In this document: positions 1 through 9,110 of the stretch, piece after piece | Numbering within the stretch: position 1 is the first letter of the stretch | How the letters are laid out: every line of letters begins with the position of its first letter | From: Sulfurimonas sp. HSL3-7 | GTDB lineage: Bacteria; Campylobacterota; Campylobacteria; Campylobacterales; Sulfurimonadaceae | Direction: 5' to 3' | Length of the DNA: 64,000 bases | NCBI RefSeq assembly: GCF_039645985.1 | Contig: NZ_CP147919.1 | Location: 992,001-1,056,000 of the forward strand | The notes under the pieces: model-generated | Seen by the model: only the letters and a program-made list of their open reading frames with translations | Database searches by the model: none | Told to the model about the DNA's origin: nothing | Program-made: the position numbers and the translations under genes

Positions 1-1073
1 ATGCGACAGAGCTTCTACATGACGGCATGGAGGTGAGTGTCTGCTGTGCGGAAGGAGAAGTGGGGTATGTGTATGAGGGAGAGATCGCTTTTGAAGTGGA
101 GTCGATCGATCTGAGCGATATGCAGGAGCCCAAAACAAAGCTCTTCATGAACGTCGGAAACCCGGAACAGGCATTCTCTCTGGCTCTCATCCCCAACCAG
201 GGTGTCGGGCTGGCACGCATGGAGTTTATCATCAATAACCATATCAAAGCACACCCGATGGCGCTTTACGACATGTATCAGGGCCGATTTGTAAAGGGCA
301 ATGAATCGATTGTCAAACTGATGGAGGGATTCAGCGATCCACGGACTTTTTTTGTCAATAAACTCTCTGAAGGGGTGGGGATGATCGCCGCCGCCTTTTA
401 TCCCAATCCGGTGATCGTGCGAACGAGTGATTTCAAATCGAACGAGTACAAGCATATGCTCGGGGGCGAAGCGTATGAGAAGGACGAGGAGAACCCGATG
501 ATCGGTTTTCGCGGGGCAAGCCGTTACTACTCCGATGCGTACAAAGAGGCTTTCAAATGGGAGTGCGAAGCCCTGAAAAAAGTGCGAGACGATATGGGAT
601 TGACCAACGTCAAGCTGATGCTCCCCTTTGTCAGGACGCCGGACGAGGGGCGCAAGGTGATCGCCATCATGAATGAGATGGGGCTGACCCAGGGCGAAAA
701 CGGTCTCGAGATCTATGCGATGTGCGAGATACCGAGCAACGTCATTTTCGCAGACGAGTTCCTGAAGGTCTTCGACGGCTACAGCATCGGCTCCAACGAC
801 CTGACCCAGCTCACCCTCGGTGTTGACCGTGACAGCACCTCGGTAGCACATATCTTCGACGAACGGAACGAAGCGGTCAAGCGGATGCTCAAGATGGCGA
901 TCGATGCCTGCAAGAAAGAGGGAAAATATGTCGGCATCTGCGGGCAGGCCCCGTCGGACTATCCGGAGATCACGGAGTTCCTGGTTCAAAACGGTATCAG
1001 CTCCATCTCGCTCAACCCGGACTCCGTGATGAAGATGCGTCAGGTGGTCGTCGAACTTGAAAAGCGTCTTTGA
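1..1073 (+). CDS. ppsA: Phosphoenolpyruvate synthase, C-terminal part (5' end outside window)
   Basis: PEP synthase converts pyruvate, ATP and water to PEP, AMP and phosphate, the gluconeogenic entry from pyruvate. The reading frame is open from the first bases of the window, so only about the last 355 residues are present. It starts in the end of the phosphohistidine swivel domain and continues through the PEP-utilising TIM barrel. Visible family signatures are [18 protein letters not shown], the [15 protein letters not shown] substrate loop and the catalytic cysteine in [10 protein letters not shown] downstream ATG inside the window is not the true start. The gene is followed by a roughly 110-bp gap before the hydrogenase operon. 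Confidence 0.95.
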   Translation, partial: ATELLHDGMEVSVCCAEGEVGYVYEGEIAFEVESIDLSDMQEPKTKLFMNVGNPEQAFSLALIPNQGVGLARMEFIINNHIKAHPMALYDMYQGRFVKGNESIVKLMEGFSDPRTFFVNKLSEGVGMIAAAFYPNPVIVRTSDFKSNEYKHMLGGEAYEKDEENPMIGFRGASRYYSDAYKEAFKWECEALKKVRDDMGLTNVKLMLPFVRTPDEGRKVIAIMNEMGLTQGENGLEIYAMCEIPSNVIFADEFLKVFDGYSIGSNDLTQLTLGVDRDSTSVAHIFDERNEAVKRMLKMAIDACKKEGKYVGICGQAPSDYPEITEFLVQNGISSISLNPDSVMKMRQVVVELEKRL

Positions 1074-1114
1074 GTGACCAAAAAGGGAAGATGGCTCGCG
1101 AATTTTTCAGATGC

Positions 1115-1143
1115 CTGTAATGGCAATAAAAGTGCGCTACAAT
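1115..1143 (+). promoter_or_regulatory. Candidate promoter of the hydrogenase operon
   Basis: A TACAAT -10-like hexamer at 1138-1143 lies 17 bp after CTGTAA at 1115-1120, about 40 bp before the start of the fused hydrogenase gene. The -35 match is weak, as is common in Campylobacterota. Inferred from sequence only. Confidence 0.35.
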
Positions 1144-1162
1144 AAGAGAATTTTCGAGAGAT

Positions 1163-1178
1163 AAAAAAAGGGGGGGGG
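1163..1178 (+). promoter_or_regulatory. A7-G9 homopolymer tract in the ribosome-binding region
   Basis: Seven A (1163-1169) are followed by nine G (1170-1178), three bases before the ATG at 1182. The G run takes the place of the Shine-Dalgarno sequence. Long G tracts are classic slippage sites in Campylobacterota. Here a length change would alter the strength and spacing of the ribosome-binding site rather than the reading frame. Confidence 0.6.
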
Positions 1179-1181
1179 TTT

Positions 1182-3629
1182 ATGCGTATCGTGATCGTCG
1201 GCGGCGGTATCGTCGCGGCCTATATGGCAAATGCATTGAAAGAGCAGGCTTCCGAGCATGAAGTGCTCATCGTTTCAAAAGAACCCTATCCTCCCTATGA
1301 CCGTATCCACCTCTGTTCCCTGGTCAACGGCAGCCAGAGTATCGAAGAGATCGCGTTACCGCTACCGTCCGGTGTCGGACTCGAGCTCAATGCCGAAGTC
1401 GTGCAGATCGACAGAACGGCCAAACGCATCTACACCGAATCTTCGGCTTTCGCCTACGACATCCTTGTTATTGCGACCGGCTCGAAGCCGCGCACGCTTT
1501 TCGGCATCAAAGGGATGAAAAACGCGGTCACTTTCAGAAGTGCCGATGACAGCGCCTGCATTGCAGAACGTGTGAAGGGGAAAAACGTCGTGATGCTGGG
1601 GGTCGGCCCCATCGGACTTGAGCTGCTGGATACCTTGTGTACGCTTGAAGGGCCGGAAAAGATCTACCTTGTGTCACGCGGCAAGCACCTTTATGACAAG
1701 GCGATGACGCCGGCTTCGATAGCCATGATGAAACGCATTTACGAAGAGGCCGACCCCAGAGTCGAGATACTGCTCGAAGAGGAGATCGTTGACAAGACAG
1801 TAGAGGGGGGCGAGATCACGAAGGTCGTCATGAAGTCGCGTACCATTGAGAACCCCTTTTTGATTTTCGGTGTCGGTATCACCCCTAGCGCAGACCTTGC
1901 CAAAGAGGTGCTTGACATGGACAGGGGGATTCTCGTCGATGAACATATGCGCAGCTGCGATCCATCTATCTATGCCGTCGGTGAAGTGGCACAGTTGCCC
2001 GACGGCTACATTGCGGGGAGGGTGAAAGAGTGCACCTTGGAAGCCGATGCCGCCATCGCTTCGATCCTGGGCAAAGCGGGTGAAGGGTTCAAGGAGTTCG
2101 TGACGATCGACGGGCTTAAAGTCGGCAGCTTCCTGCTCGCCGATGTGACATCGACCCGTTACAACCCGAAAGACAGCAATAACGAAGAGATCGTCATTAC
2201 ATCGAAAAAAGAGAGCCGTGTTGACCACTACATCACCAATGACGACCGCCTGGTCCGTTTCATCGGCATCAACACCAATATCGACGTCATGGCGCTGAAA
2301 CAGATGATGGAGTCGGGGGAGAAGGTCGACGCCGCCTATTTTTACGCCAACCGTCTTGTGAGCGAACGGGGCAAGCTGATCTGCAGCTGCGCCAGCGGTT
2401 ACGAGCAGGACCTGGTCGAGATCATCCAAACAAACTGTATCGAGAGCTTTGGCGATCTCAAACCTTTCAGCGAAGCAGGGCGGGTCTGCGGCCGCTGCAA
2501 GAAAGATGTGGCACAGCTGATCGCCGATACGCCGGTCGATCCGGAAGCAGCGGCGCGTATGAAGGCCGAGCGCGAAGAAGCGGCCAAGGCGGCCGAACTG
2601 GCGAAGGTACAGCATCGAATTGACAAGTTCAACACGCTGCATCCGAAAAACATGATTGCGAGTGAAAATCTTGAAGAGGCGATCAGCGCTTTTGATATGA
2701 ACAAAGAGTATAACCGCTGGGTCTCGATGATCACGGCAAATATGCACCTGCATCCCGACTATGAACCGCTGGTCAGTAAGGGTGTGGAGCAGCTTAACAA
2801 GATCCCGATCATCTGGCTGGAGCTGGCAGACTGTACCGGCAACTCTGAAGGCTTTATCAAGTCCGCCCATCCGAAGGTGGATGACCTGATTTTACGCTAT
2901 ATCTCCCTTGATTACCATGAACTGCTGATGGCAGCTTCCGGCGATCAGTCGGAGTCGGTGCTTGATAGCATTATCAAGAACGATGCCGGCCGATATATTC
3001 TGATGGTCGAAGGGGCGATCCCGATGGGGATGGACGGCAAGTTCCTGCGTATCGGGCCGAAGGGTGAAACGGGCTACAAGCTGTTAAAGCGTGTTGCTGA
3101 AAATGCGGCGGCGGTACTCTCCATCGGTTCATGCGCCTTTGACGGGGGTGTTGTTGCCGCAGAACCGAACCCGACGGGAGCCGTCGGTGTCGCCGAAGCC
3201 CTTGGACGAAATGATATCATCAACCTGCCGGGCTGCCCGGTCAACCCTATCAACATTGTCGGTACACTGCTGCACTACATCATGTTCGACGAACTGCCAA
3301 AGCTCGACGTAAAGAACCGTCCGGAGTGGGCCTACGGCTTCCGTGTCCATGACAACTGCGAACGCCGCGGCCACTACGACCTTGACGAGTTTGTTCTGGA
3401 GTGGGGCGATGAGGGGGCGAAAAAGGGGTGGTGCCTCTTTAAGATGGGGTGCAAGGGACCCTACGCCGATCTCAACTGCTCCCTGGTCAAGTTCAATGAA
3501 GGGACGAGCTGGCCGGTACAGGCGGGGCACGGCTGTTTCGCCTGCGGTGCCGGCAAGATCGCTTTCGATAAATATGCCAATCACAGACCGCTTGCGGAAG
3601 AGGACAAACCCGATGAAGAGAAGAGTTAA
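1182..3629 (+). CDS. Fused FAD/NAD(P) oxidoreductase - BFD-like [2Fe-2S] - [NiFe] hydrogenase small subunit
   Basis: An 815-residue fusion. Residues 1-395 are a rubredoxin/nitrite-reductase-type flavoprotein: FAD motif VGGGIVAAYMA, a second nucleotide motif GVGPIG near 141, and the late FAD motif IYAVGEVAQLP near 263. Residues 400-445 carry C401/C403 and C436/C439, like BFD [2Fe-2S] domains. An Ala/Glu-rich linker follows. Residues 540-800 are a hydrogenase small subunit with C651 (GSCAFDGG), C685 (GCP), H723/C726, C751/C757 and C766/C785/C788. The normal second proximal-cluster cysteine is replaced: the motif reads C551-T-G-N554. No Tat signal is present, so the enzyme should be cytoplasmic. 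By inference, electrons from H2 could pass to the flavin and NAD(P) or a soluble carrier. It is followed by the large subunit and the maturation protease. Confidence 0.9.
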   Translation: MRIVIVGGGIVAAYMANALKEQASEHEVLIVSKEPYPPYDRIHLCSLVNGSQSIEEIALPLPSGVGLELNAEVVQIDRTAKRIYTESSAFAYDILVIATGSKPRTLFGIKGMKNAVTFRSADDSACIAERVKGKNVVMLGVGPIGLELLDTLCTLEGPEKIYLVSRGKHLYDKAMTPASIAMMKRIYEEADPRVEILLEEEIVDKTVEGGEITKVVMKSRTIENPFLIFGVGITPSADLAKEVLDMDRGILVDEHMRSCDPSIYAVGEVAQLPDGYIAGRVKECTLEADAAIASILGKAGEGFKEFVTIDGLKVGSFLLADVTSTRYNPKDSNNEEIVITSKKESRVDHYITNDDRLVRFIGINTNIDVMALKQMMESGEKVDAAYFYANRLVSERGKLICSCASGYEQDLVEIIQTNCIESFGDLKPFSEAGRVCGRCKKDVAQLIADTPVDPEAAARMKAEREEAAKAAELAKVQHRIDKFNTLHPKNMIASENLEEAISAFDMNKEYNRWVSMITANMHLHPDYEPLVSKGVEQLNKIPIIWLELADCTGNSEGFIKSAHPKVDDLILRYISLDYHELLMAASGDQSESVLDSIIKNDAGRYILMVEGAIPMGMDGKFLRIGPKGETGYKLLKRVAENAAAVLSIGSCAFDGGVVAAEPNPTGAVGVAEALGRNDIINLPGCPVNPINIVGTLLHYIMFDELPKLDVKNRPEWAYGFRVHDNCERRGHYDLDEFVLEWGDEGAKKGWCLFKMGCKGPYADLNCSLVKFNEGTSWPVQAGHGCFACGAGKIAFDKYANHRPLAEEDKPDEEKS

Positions 3630-3654
3630 AATGCACGGTGTGGAGAGACTTTTA

Positions 3655-3764
3655 ATACCGAGTCGTATAAGAGCCAACAGCACAATACAGGGAGTCACTA
3701 AATGATGAATCGTGAAATGCCGAGTCGTATCAGGACCAACAGTCCAATGCAAGGGAGGCACTAA
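3655..3764 (+). repeat. Imperfect tandem copies of the large-subunit translation start region
   Basis: Copy 1 (3655-3703) and copy 2 (3717-3764) each begin with a version of the large subunit's first codons (A/T-CCGAGTCGTA) and end in a GGAG/GGGAGG site plus CACTAAATG. The true gene starts as a third partial copy at 3765. Copy 2 is a 15-codon mini-ORF beginning MPSR, with its own ATG; its TAA abuts the true ATG (TAAATG). Copy 1 has ATA instead of ATG. Confidence 0.85.
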
Positions 3765-5459
3765 ATGCCGAGTCGTAAGATCGTTATCGACCCGATCACA
3801 AGGATAGAGGGGCATCTGCGCATCGAAGTCGAAGTTGATGAGAACAACGTGGTCACTGAAGCCTGGGCTTCGGGACAGCTCTTTCGCGGTATCGAAATCA
3901 TTCTTAAAGGGCGAGATCCGCGTGATGCAGGGCTGATCGCCCAGCGTATCTGCGGGGTCTGTACGAATGTCCATTACCGTGCTTCCATCAGCGCCGTTGA
4001 AGACGCTTATAAGATCGGGTTGCCGAAAAATGCGGAGATCATCCGTAATCTGGTGACGCTTGCACTTTTCGTACAGGACCACATCGTCCACTACTATCAG
4101 CTGCATTCGCTCGATTATGTCGATGTCGTCAGCGCTCTTGAAGCCGATCCGGCCGATGCGGCGGAGACGGCAAAATCGTATCATGACCACCCTTATCGCA
4201 ACTCTACCGGGCATCTGAGTGCGGTCAAGGAGAAACTGAGCTCTTTTGTCAAAGCGGGACGTCTGGGGCTTTTTGCAAACGGCTACTGGGGCCACAGTGC
4301 CTACAGGTTCTCTCCTGAGGAGAATCTGGTGCATATGAACCACTACCTCGAAGCACTGCGTATCCAGCGCGAACTGAGCAAGGCGGTGGCGATCTTCGCC
4401 GGCAAGACTCCGCACCCGCAGAACCTTGTTGTCGGCGGGGTGACCAGTGTGGCGGATATGCTCAATCCGCAGCGTCTCAACGACTTTATGTTCATCATCA
4501 AAGAGGCCCGCGACTTTATTGAACGGGCCTACATCCCGGATATGAAGATGGCGGTAAAAGCCTACGGCGATGAGATCAAAGCGGGACAAGGACGCGGCAG
4601 CGGTAACTTCTTAGCTGTCGGCGGCTACCGTTTCGGCAAAGCAGAGCAGCTCTTCGAAGGGGGCGTTATTACCGCCCACGACTTTGATAAGATAGAGCCC
4701 TTTGACGAGATACATATTACCGAAGAGGCCTCACGTTCGTGGTACGCTGACGATGTGCCTACCTCGCCGTACGAGGAGACGACAGAACCGTTCTATACCG
4801 ATCTGAATGAAGACGGCACGCTCAAGACCGAAGGCAAATACAGCTGGGTCAAGGCGCCGCGATACAAAGGCAGACCGATGGAGGTTGGGCCGCTCGCACG
4901 GATGGTCATCGGCTACCTGAAAGAGTCAAAAGTCATCAGGCCCTATATGCAGCATTTTATGGATGCGACCGGACTGGATCTGATGGACTTTTCGACGACA
5001 CTGGGACGCAATGCGGCGCGTGCAGTAGAGGCGCAGATCTGCTGCGACTATATCTTCGACTTCTGTAGCGACCTTATCGAGAACATCAAGTACTACGACG
5101 AAGAGACCTGGACGAAGTACGTTTTCGAATCGCTTCCGAAAGAGGCAAAAGGGCGCGGGATATTTGAAGTGCCGCGCGGGGTGCTTTCGCACTTCGTCCG
5201 TATCGAAGAGGCAAAGATCGCCAACTACCAGGCGGTCGTTCCGACGACGTGGAACGCGTCGCCTAAAGACGCCAAGGGTGTTCGCGGTCCGTACGAAGAG
5301 TCGCTGGTCGGCATCAAGCTTTCGGATCTCTCGGCCCCGCTGGAAGTGCTGCGTGTGGTCCACTCCTTCGATCCGTGTCTGGCCTGTGCCGTGCATGTGA
5401 TCGATACCAAAGGGCGAGCGTTGGGCGTCTATAAAGTGGGCAGCAGTTGCAGTATTTAA
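3765..5459 (+). CDS. [NiFe] hydrogenase large subunit
   Basis: The 564-residue catalytic subunit binds the Ni-Fe(CN)2CO site that oxidises H2. The L1 motif is RICGVCTNVH (C63, C66) and the L2 motif is SFDPCLACAVH (C538, C541, H544), both complete. Twenty residues follow H544 and form the C-terminal extension normally removed by a maturation protease, which the next gene encodes. The start at 3765 is preceded by GGGAGG and lies directly after a tandem duplication of its own leader. The motifs resemble uptake (group 1/2-type) enzymes; the exact subgroup cannot be fixed without a tree. It pairs with the fused small subunit upstream. Confidence 0.95.
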   Translation: MPSRKIVIDPITRIEGHLRIEVEVDENNVVTEAWASGQLFRGIEIILKGRDPRDAGLIAQRICGVCTNVHYRASISAVEDAYKIGLPKNAEIIRNLVTLALFVQDHIVHYYQLHSLDYVDVVSALEADPADAAETAKSYHDHPYRNSTGHLSAVKEKLSSFVKAGRLGLFANGYWGHSAYRFSPEENLVHMNHYLEALRIQRELSKAVAIFAGKTPHPQNLVVGGVTSVADMLNPQRLNDFMFIIKEARDFIERAYIPDMKMAVKAYGDEIKAGQGRGSGNFLAVGGYRFGKAEQLFEGGVITAHDFDKIEPFDEIHITEEASRSWYADDVPTSPYEETTEPFYTDLNEDGTLKTEGKYSWVKAPRYKGRPMEVGPLARMVIGYLKESKVIRPYMQHFMDATGLDLMDFSTTLGRNAARAVEAQICCDYIFDFCSDLIENIKYYDEETWTKYVFESLPKEAKGRGIFEVPRGVLSHFVRIEEAKIANYQAVVPTTWNASPKDAKGVRGPYEESLVGIKLSDLSAPLEVLRVVHSFDPCLACAVHVIDTKGRALGVYKVGSSCSI

Positions 5460-5490
5460 GACAGGTGCACAGTAGCAACGGTTTCGAAGC

Positions 5491-6030
5491 ATGAAAATAG
5501 CGGTGATCGGTGTCGGCAATATTCTGTTCATGGATGAAGGTGTCGGCGTCTATGCGAGCAAGATGCTTAAAGAGAACTATGTTTTTAAACCCGAAATCGA
5601 GATCGTAGACGGAGGAACCCTCGGCTTTAAGCTGATGGACTATTTTGAAGATTACGACAAGGTGGTTATTCTCGATACGGTCTCTATAGATGATAATCCC
5701 GGTTCTGTCTACAACCTGCCGGCCGAAGCACTGATGGGCCTTGGCGACTACCGGAAAACCGTACATGAGGTCGAAGTGGTGGGCATGCTGGAGATCTGTT
5801 CGATGCTGGATAAGATGGCCGAAGTAAGTGTTATGGGTATTATTCCCGAAGATATCCTAACGGTGCAGATCAATCTGACTGAAACGGTGAAGCAGGGACT
5901 TCCTCTGTTACTCGAGAAGAGTGTCAATATCCTTCGGGCTGCCGGTATAGATGTCACGCCAAAACCGATGCAGCAAACTATCGAGACGATTCTTTCGTTT
6001 TACGATGACCCCGGCATGCGTTTACGTTGA
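5491..6030 (+). CDS. Hydrogenase maturation endopeptidase (HyaD/HupD family)
   Basis: A 179-residue protease that trims the C-terminal extension of the [NiFe] large subunit after nickel insertion. The N-terminus shows the family pattern GVGNILFMDEGVG with the nickel-sensing acidic residue, followed by VDGGTLGF and a VILDTV strand. It starts 31 bp after the large subunit, so it is very probably cotranscribed and specific for it. Its 3' end overlaps the convergent uspA-like gene by 9 bp. Confidence 0.93.
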   Translation: MKIAVIGVGNILFMDEGVGVYASKMLKENYVFKPEIEIVDGGTLGFKLMDYFEDYDKVVILDTVSIDDNPGSVYNLPAEALMGLGDYRKTVHEVEVVGMLEICSMLDKMAEVSVMGIIPEDILTVQINLTETVKQGLPLLLEKSVNILRAAGIDVTPKPMQQTIETILSFYDDPGMRLR

Positions 6031-6885
6031 AGAGGGGACATAGACCAGTATGTCAATAGATGCGCGCTGGACCAGATATGAAGCGGTTGAGCCAAAGACG
6101 AAAGAGTTCAGGTTGTCAATACCTTTCGACCCCAGTACAAGCAGATCTGCTCTCTCTTTTGTAATATAGGCCAGAAGATCTTCATTGATGGAGGCACCGT
6201 ATTCGATCAGCTCCATCTCTCCCTCCCCGACCTCTGTTACAAACTTCTTGAATGCTTCTGCGGCATCTTTCGTCTTGATCGCCCGCAATTTCATGGCCTC
6301 GTCATTACTGATCTGATAGGTCATTGCCTGGAGATCACTGATGGTTTCGAAAGCATAAAGATATTTTTTGTGCGATTGGGTAAAAAGTGCATTGGCAAAG
6401 CGTATGCTCTCTTTTGAATAATCAGAGAGGTTGGTCGGTGCGATCATCTCCTGATAGCTTCGCTCGACCTTGTTTTTGACAATAAGTACCGGAATATGGG
6501 TCCGTTGAATGAGTTTCAGTGTCGTGGATCCGAAATAGTTGCTTCTGATGTCCTCTTTGCCGTGGGATCCGACCACGAGCAGATCGACTTGCATCTTTTC
6601 TGCTTTGTGCCTGATAGTACCGGCCGCCGGCCCTGATTCAATGAAGAGCATATACTCGACATGCGTTTGAGAATTGAGCCGGTCGATCTCTTCGGTAATC
6701 TGTTGCCTGATATTATCTTTATCGACTGATTTTGCATAAGGGGCTTCCATGAAGAGGGGCTCTATAACATGCATGACAATCAGCTGCGCCCTGTTTTCCT
6801 CAGCTATGGAAATAGCACGTTGGAGTGCCTCTCCGGCCATAGCGGACCGATCAATAGCGACGAGAATCTGTTGAACTTTTCGCAT
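6022..6885 (-). CDS. Tandem universal stress protein (two UspA domains)
   Basis: 287 residues forming two UspA folds (about 1-150 and 155-287). Each ends in the ATP-binding pattern G-2x-G-9x-G-S/T: GSHGKEDIRSNYFGSTT in the first and GSKGIDNLNSFVFGSTAS in the second. Such double-domain Usp proteins are cytosolic and stress related; no exact role can be read here. An AGGAGT site precedes the ATG. The gene converges on the hydrogenase protease. Confidence 0.9.
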   Translation of the reverse strand: MRKVQQILVAIDRSAMAGEALQRAISIAEENRAQLIVMHVIEPLFMEAPYAKSVDKDNIRQQITEEIDRLNSQTHVEYMLFIESGPAAGTIRHKAEKMQVDLLVVGSHGKEDIRSNYFGSTTLKLIQRTHIPVLIVKNKVERSYQEMIAPTNLSDYSKESIRFANALFTQSHKKYLYAFETISDLQAMTYQISNDEAMKLRAIKTKDAAEAFKKFVTEVGEGEMELIEYGASINEDLLAYITKERADLLVLGSKGIDNLNSFVFGSTASYLVQRASIDILVYVPSST

Positions 6886-6993
6886 CAGTTACTCCTGCTT
6901 TTTGGATGAAGGGGTCAGTCTCCTTCCCTATGCAATCCATAGTAGCAAAAAACAGATTAAGAAGGGACCGGCGTGGACGAAGTGGCATAAGCG

Positions 6994-7737
6994 TCATAGA
7001 TTATCCGTGAATACACCGTTAACGCCCCATGCAAAAAGCTCTTTTTGACGAACAGGGTCATTGACCGTGTAGACGTTTACCGCGAAACCTGAAGCACGCA
7101 ACGCATGAACAGTATGCCGATCTGTTATCACATCATCGAGATGGCAGGCGTTTACATTGAGAGAGCGAAGGTAGTTGAGAAGATCTTTTTTTTTGTGCTC
7201 CAGTAAAGCTGCAGTCGGGATAACGGGCGAGATAGTCTTGCTAAGCTGCAGATAGGGGTGGTAAAAAGAGGAGAGCAGGACCAGGGATTCCGCACCATAT
7301 TTCTCTATGGCAGTGATGACGGTCTGCACCACCTCGGCATCATCGGCAAACGCTGACATATCTTTGATCTCGATGTTGAGGTATTGGTTCTCCTCTATAG
7401 CGAAGGCCAATGCCTGCTGAAGTGTCAGCAGCGGTTCGGACCTGCCGTTGAACCAGCTGCCGTAATCAAGGCTCTGCAGCTCTTCAAAGCTGAAGTCATT
7501 GACGTGCCACGGCTTTCTGTCTCGAAAGCGCTCTTTGGCATTGCTGGTGCGCCCCAGGGTCTCATCATGCATGATCACCGGCATGCGGTCACGGCTCAAC
7601 TGCACGTCGATCTCGATGAAATCGCATTTTCCGATACTCGATCGCAGTGCGGAAAGGGTGTTTTCCGGTTGACGGGAGCGGTCGCCGCGGTGGGCCGCGA
7701 CAAGATCGGGTTTTTCAAACAGTTTCAAAAAGTTCAT
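6994..7737 (-). CDS. Glycerophosphodiester phosphodiesterase
   Basis: A 247-residue GDPD-family TIM barrel that hydrolyses glycerophosphodiesters to glycerol-3-phosphate and an alcohol. The signature AAHRGDRSRQPENTLSAL is at the N-terminus, IEIDVQLSRD and MHDETLGRTS follow, and IEIKD supplies further metal ligands. No signal peptide is seen, so it is probably cytoplasmic. The start at 7737 was chosen because AGAGGAG lies just upstream; a longer frame reaches 7812 but overlaps the upstream gene. It lies 10 bp after the acyltransferase gene, suggesting a lipid-turnover operon. Confidence 0.92.
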   Translation of the reverse strand: MNFLKLFEKPDLVAAHRGDRSRQPENTLSALRSSIGKCDFIEIDVQLSRDRMPVIMHDETLGRTSNAKERFRDRKPWHVNDFSFEELQSLDYGSWFNGRSEPLLTLQQALAFAIEENQYLNIEIKDMSAFADDAEVVQTVITAIEKYGAESLVLLSSFYHPYLQLSKTISPVIPTAALLEHKKKDLLNYLRSLNVNACHLDDVITDRHTVHALRASGFAVNVYTVNDPVRQKELFAWGVNGVFTDNL

Positions 7738-7747
7738 ACTTTCTCCT

Positions 7748-8950
7748 CTATTGAGAGCTGCTCTCAAGTGCCTGGGCGATGGCTCTCTTGACGCGTTCGT
7801 TGATTTCGTCATAGGAGAGACCGTCGGGATAGATTGGCGGAAGATACTGCAGTCGCACCTTGGCCGGTCTAGGAAAGAGTTCTCCTGCCTTCATCGCTTC
7901 AAATGTGCCGTCGATCATGACCGGGACAACAGGCACGTTGAGTTCCTTGGAAAGAATGGCGTAATATCTTTTGAAAGGGAGCAGCTTCCCGTCACGCGAG
8001 CGCGCCCCTTCGGGAAAGATCACGACGTTCGCCCCTCTTTTCAGAGGTTCGGCTGTCCGCTGCATCGCTGTTTTCAGATCATGGTTGATGTCGATCATGA
8101 TCATCTGACTTATGCTTGAGAGCATGCCCAGAAACGAGCGCCCGAAGACCACCTCAAAGGCGAGGAAAAAGGTCTTTTTCAAGACGCCGTAGGGCAGAGA
8201 GGCTTCGACGACAAACCCGTCAAGCATGCTCTCATGCGACGGCGCGATGATGCAGGGCGCTTCGGGCAGGTTCTCTTTTCCGGTAACAGAAAGACGAAAG
8301 TAGAGCCGGAACAGCGGCAGCAGCGTGACCTTGTAGAGCAGCATTACGAAAGGGGCATAGGGAAGCGCATAATCGATGGGGTGATGGACGATCTCAGACC
8401 ATGCCACATGCTGTTTCTCGCTCTTTTGGCGGTTTTCGGCGATATAGTCGCAGAGGTCCTGCATTACCATCCTCTCCGCAAAGAGAGCTTCATCCAGATG
8501 AACCCCGAAATTTTTCTCAACAAAAGTAAAGAGCATGACGTAATCAAGCGAGTCAAGCCCGAGGTCAAGCTCAAGATGCGATGAGGGGGAAATAGCCTGC
8601 GTTGTTACACCCTGAAGGTAGGTTTTTAGTTGTCTGTAGACTTCGGTACCCGGCTCTTCTTCCTTTTTCTTGGTACTTTCGCCGGCTGAGGAGATGGGTT
8701 CTTTTAAAATTCTGTAGCCGTCAAGTCTGATCTTGTCGATGGGATGCATATTGTAGATTTCAACGGCGTACCATTTGACCTGATCTTCGATGTTGACGAT
8801 CTGCTGTTTTTTCAGCAGGTCAAAGTCGGGATAGATGAATGCTATATGCTTCCCGTCTATCTTTTGAACGGCGATCTCTTTAACGAAGTCTGCATCCTGC
8901 CTGACACGCTTTTCGATCTCGGATAAACGGATGCTCTCTTGTTCGCTCAC
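7748..8950 (-). CDS. Acyl carrier domain fused to PlsC-type acyltransferase, with a synthetase-like N-terminus
   Basis: About 400 residues in three parts. The first 90 resemble the C-terminal lobe of AMP-forming acyl-CoA synthetases (KIRLDGYRILKEP). Next is a phosphopantetheine carrier domain with attachment serine in LGLDSLDYV. The C-terminal half is a PlsC/LPLAT acyltransferase with the HX4D box HESMLD, the FPEGARSRDG box and VPVVPVMIDG. It probably transfers an acyl chain held on its own carrier arm to a (lyso)phospholipid-type acceptor. The GTG start at 8950 has an AAGGAG site 7 bp upstream; an ATG at 9007 is possible but lacks such a site. The adenylating core of a full synthetase is absent. 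Confidence 0.82.
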   Translation of the reverse strand: MSEQESIRLSEIEKRVRQDADFVKEIAVQKIDGKHIAFIYPDFDLLKKQQIVNIEDQVKWYAVEIYNMHPIDKIRLDGYRILKEPISSAGESTKKKEEEPGTEVYRQLKTYLQGVTTQAISPSSHLELDLGLDSLDYVMLFTFVEKNFGVHLDEALFAERMVMQDLCDYIAENRQKSEKQHVAWSEIVHHPIDYALPYAPFVMLLYKVTLLPLFRLYFRLSVTGKENLPEAPCIIAPSHESMLDGFVVEASLPYGVLKKTFFLAFEVVFGRSFLGMLSSISQMIMIDINHDLKTAMQRTAEPLKRGANVVIFPEGARSRDGKLLPFKRYYAILSKELNVPVVPVMIDGTFEAMKAGELFPRPAKVRLQYLPPIYPDGLSYDEINERVKRAIAQALESSSQ

Positions 8951-9110
8951 TACCTGCTCCTTCTTGATCTTTTTAATCATACCAAAAAGAGCTGCAATAG
9001 TGAGCATGAAGAGTATCTAAAATGGCATAGAGCTGTGGTCGGATAGCCGTATCAATGGGAATGTTATCGCCTGTTTACGAAGAGAGAAAATCAGCAGTTT
9101 GGAAAGGTCT

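Noticed and set aside
3129-4589. Long - strand frame opposite the hydrogenase genes
   Set aside because: Antisense of two well-supported genes; no motif or start signal.
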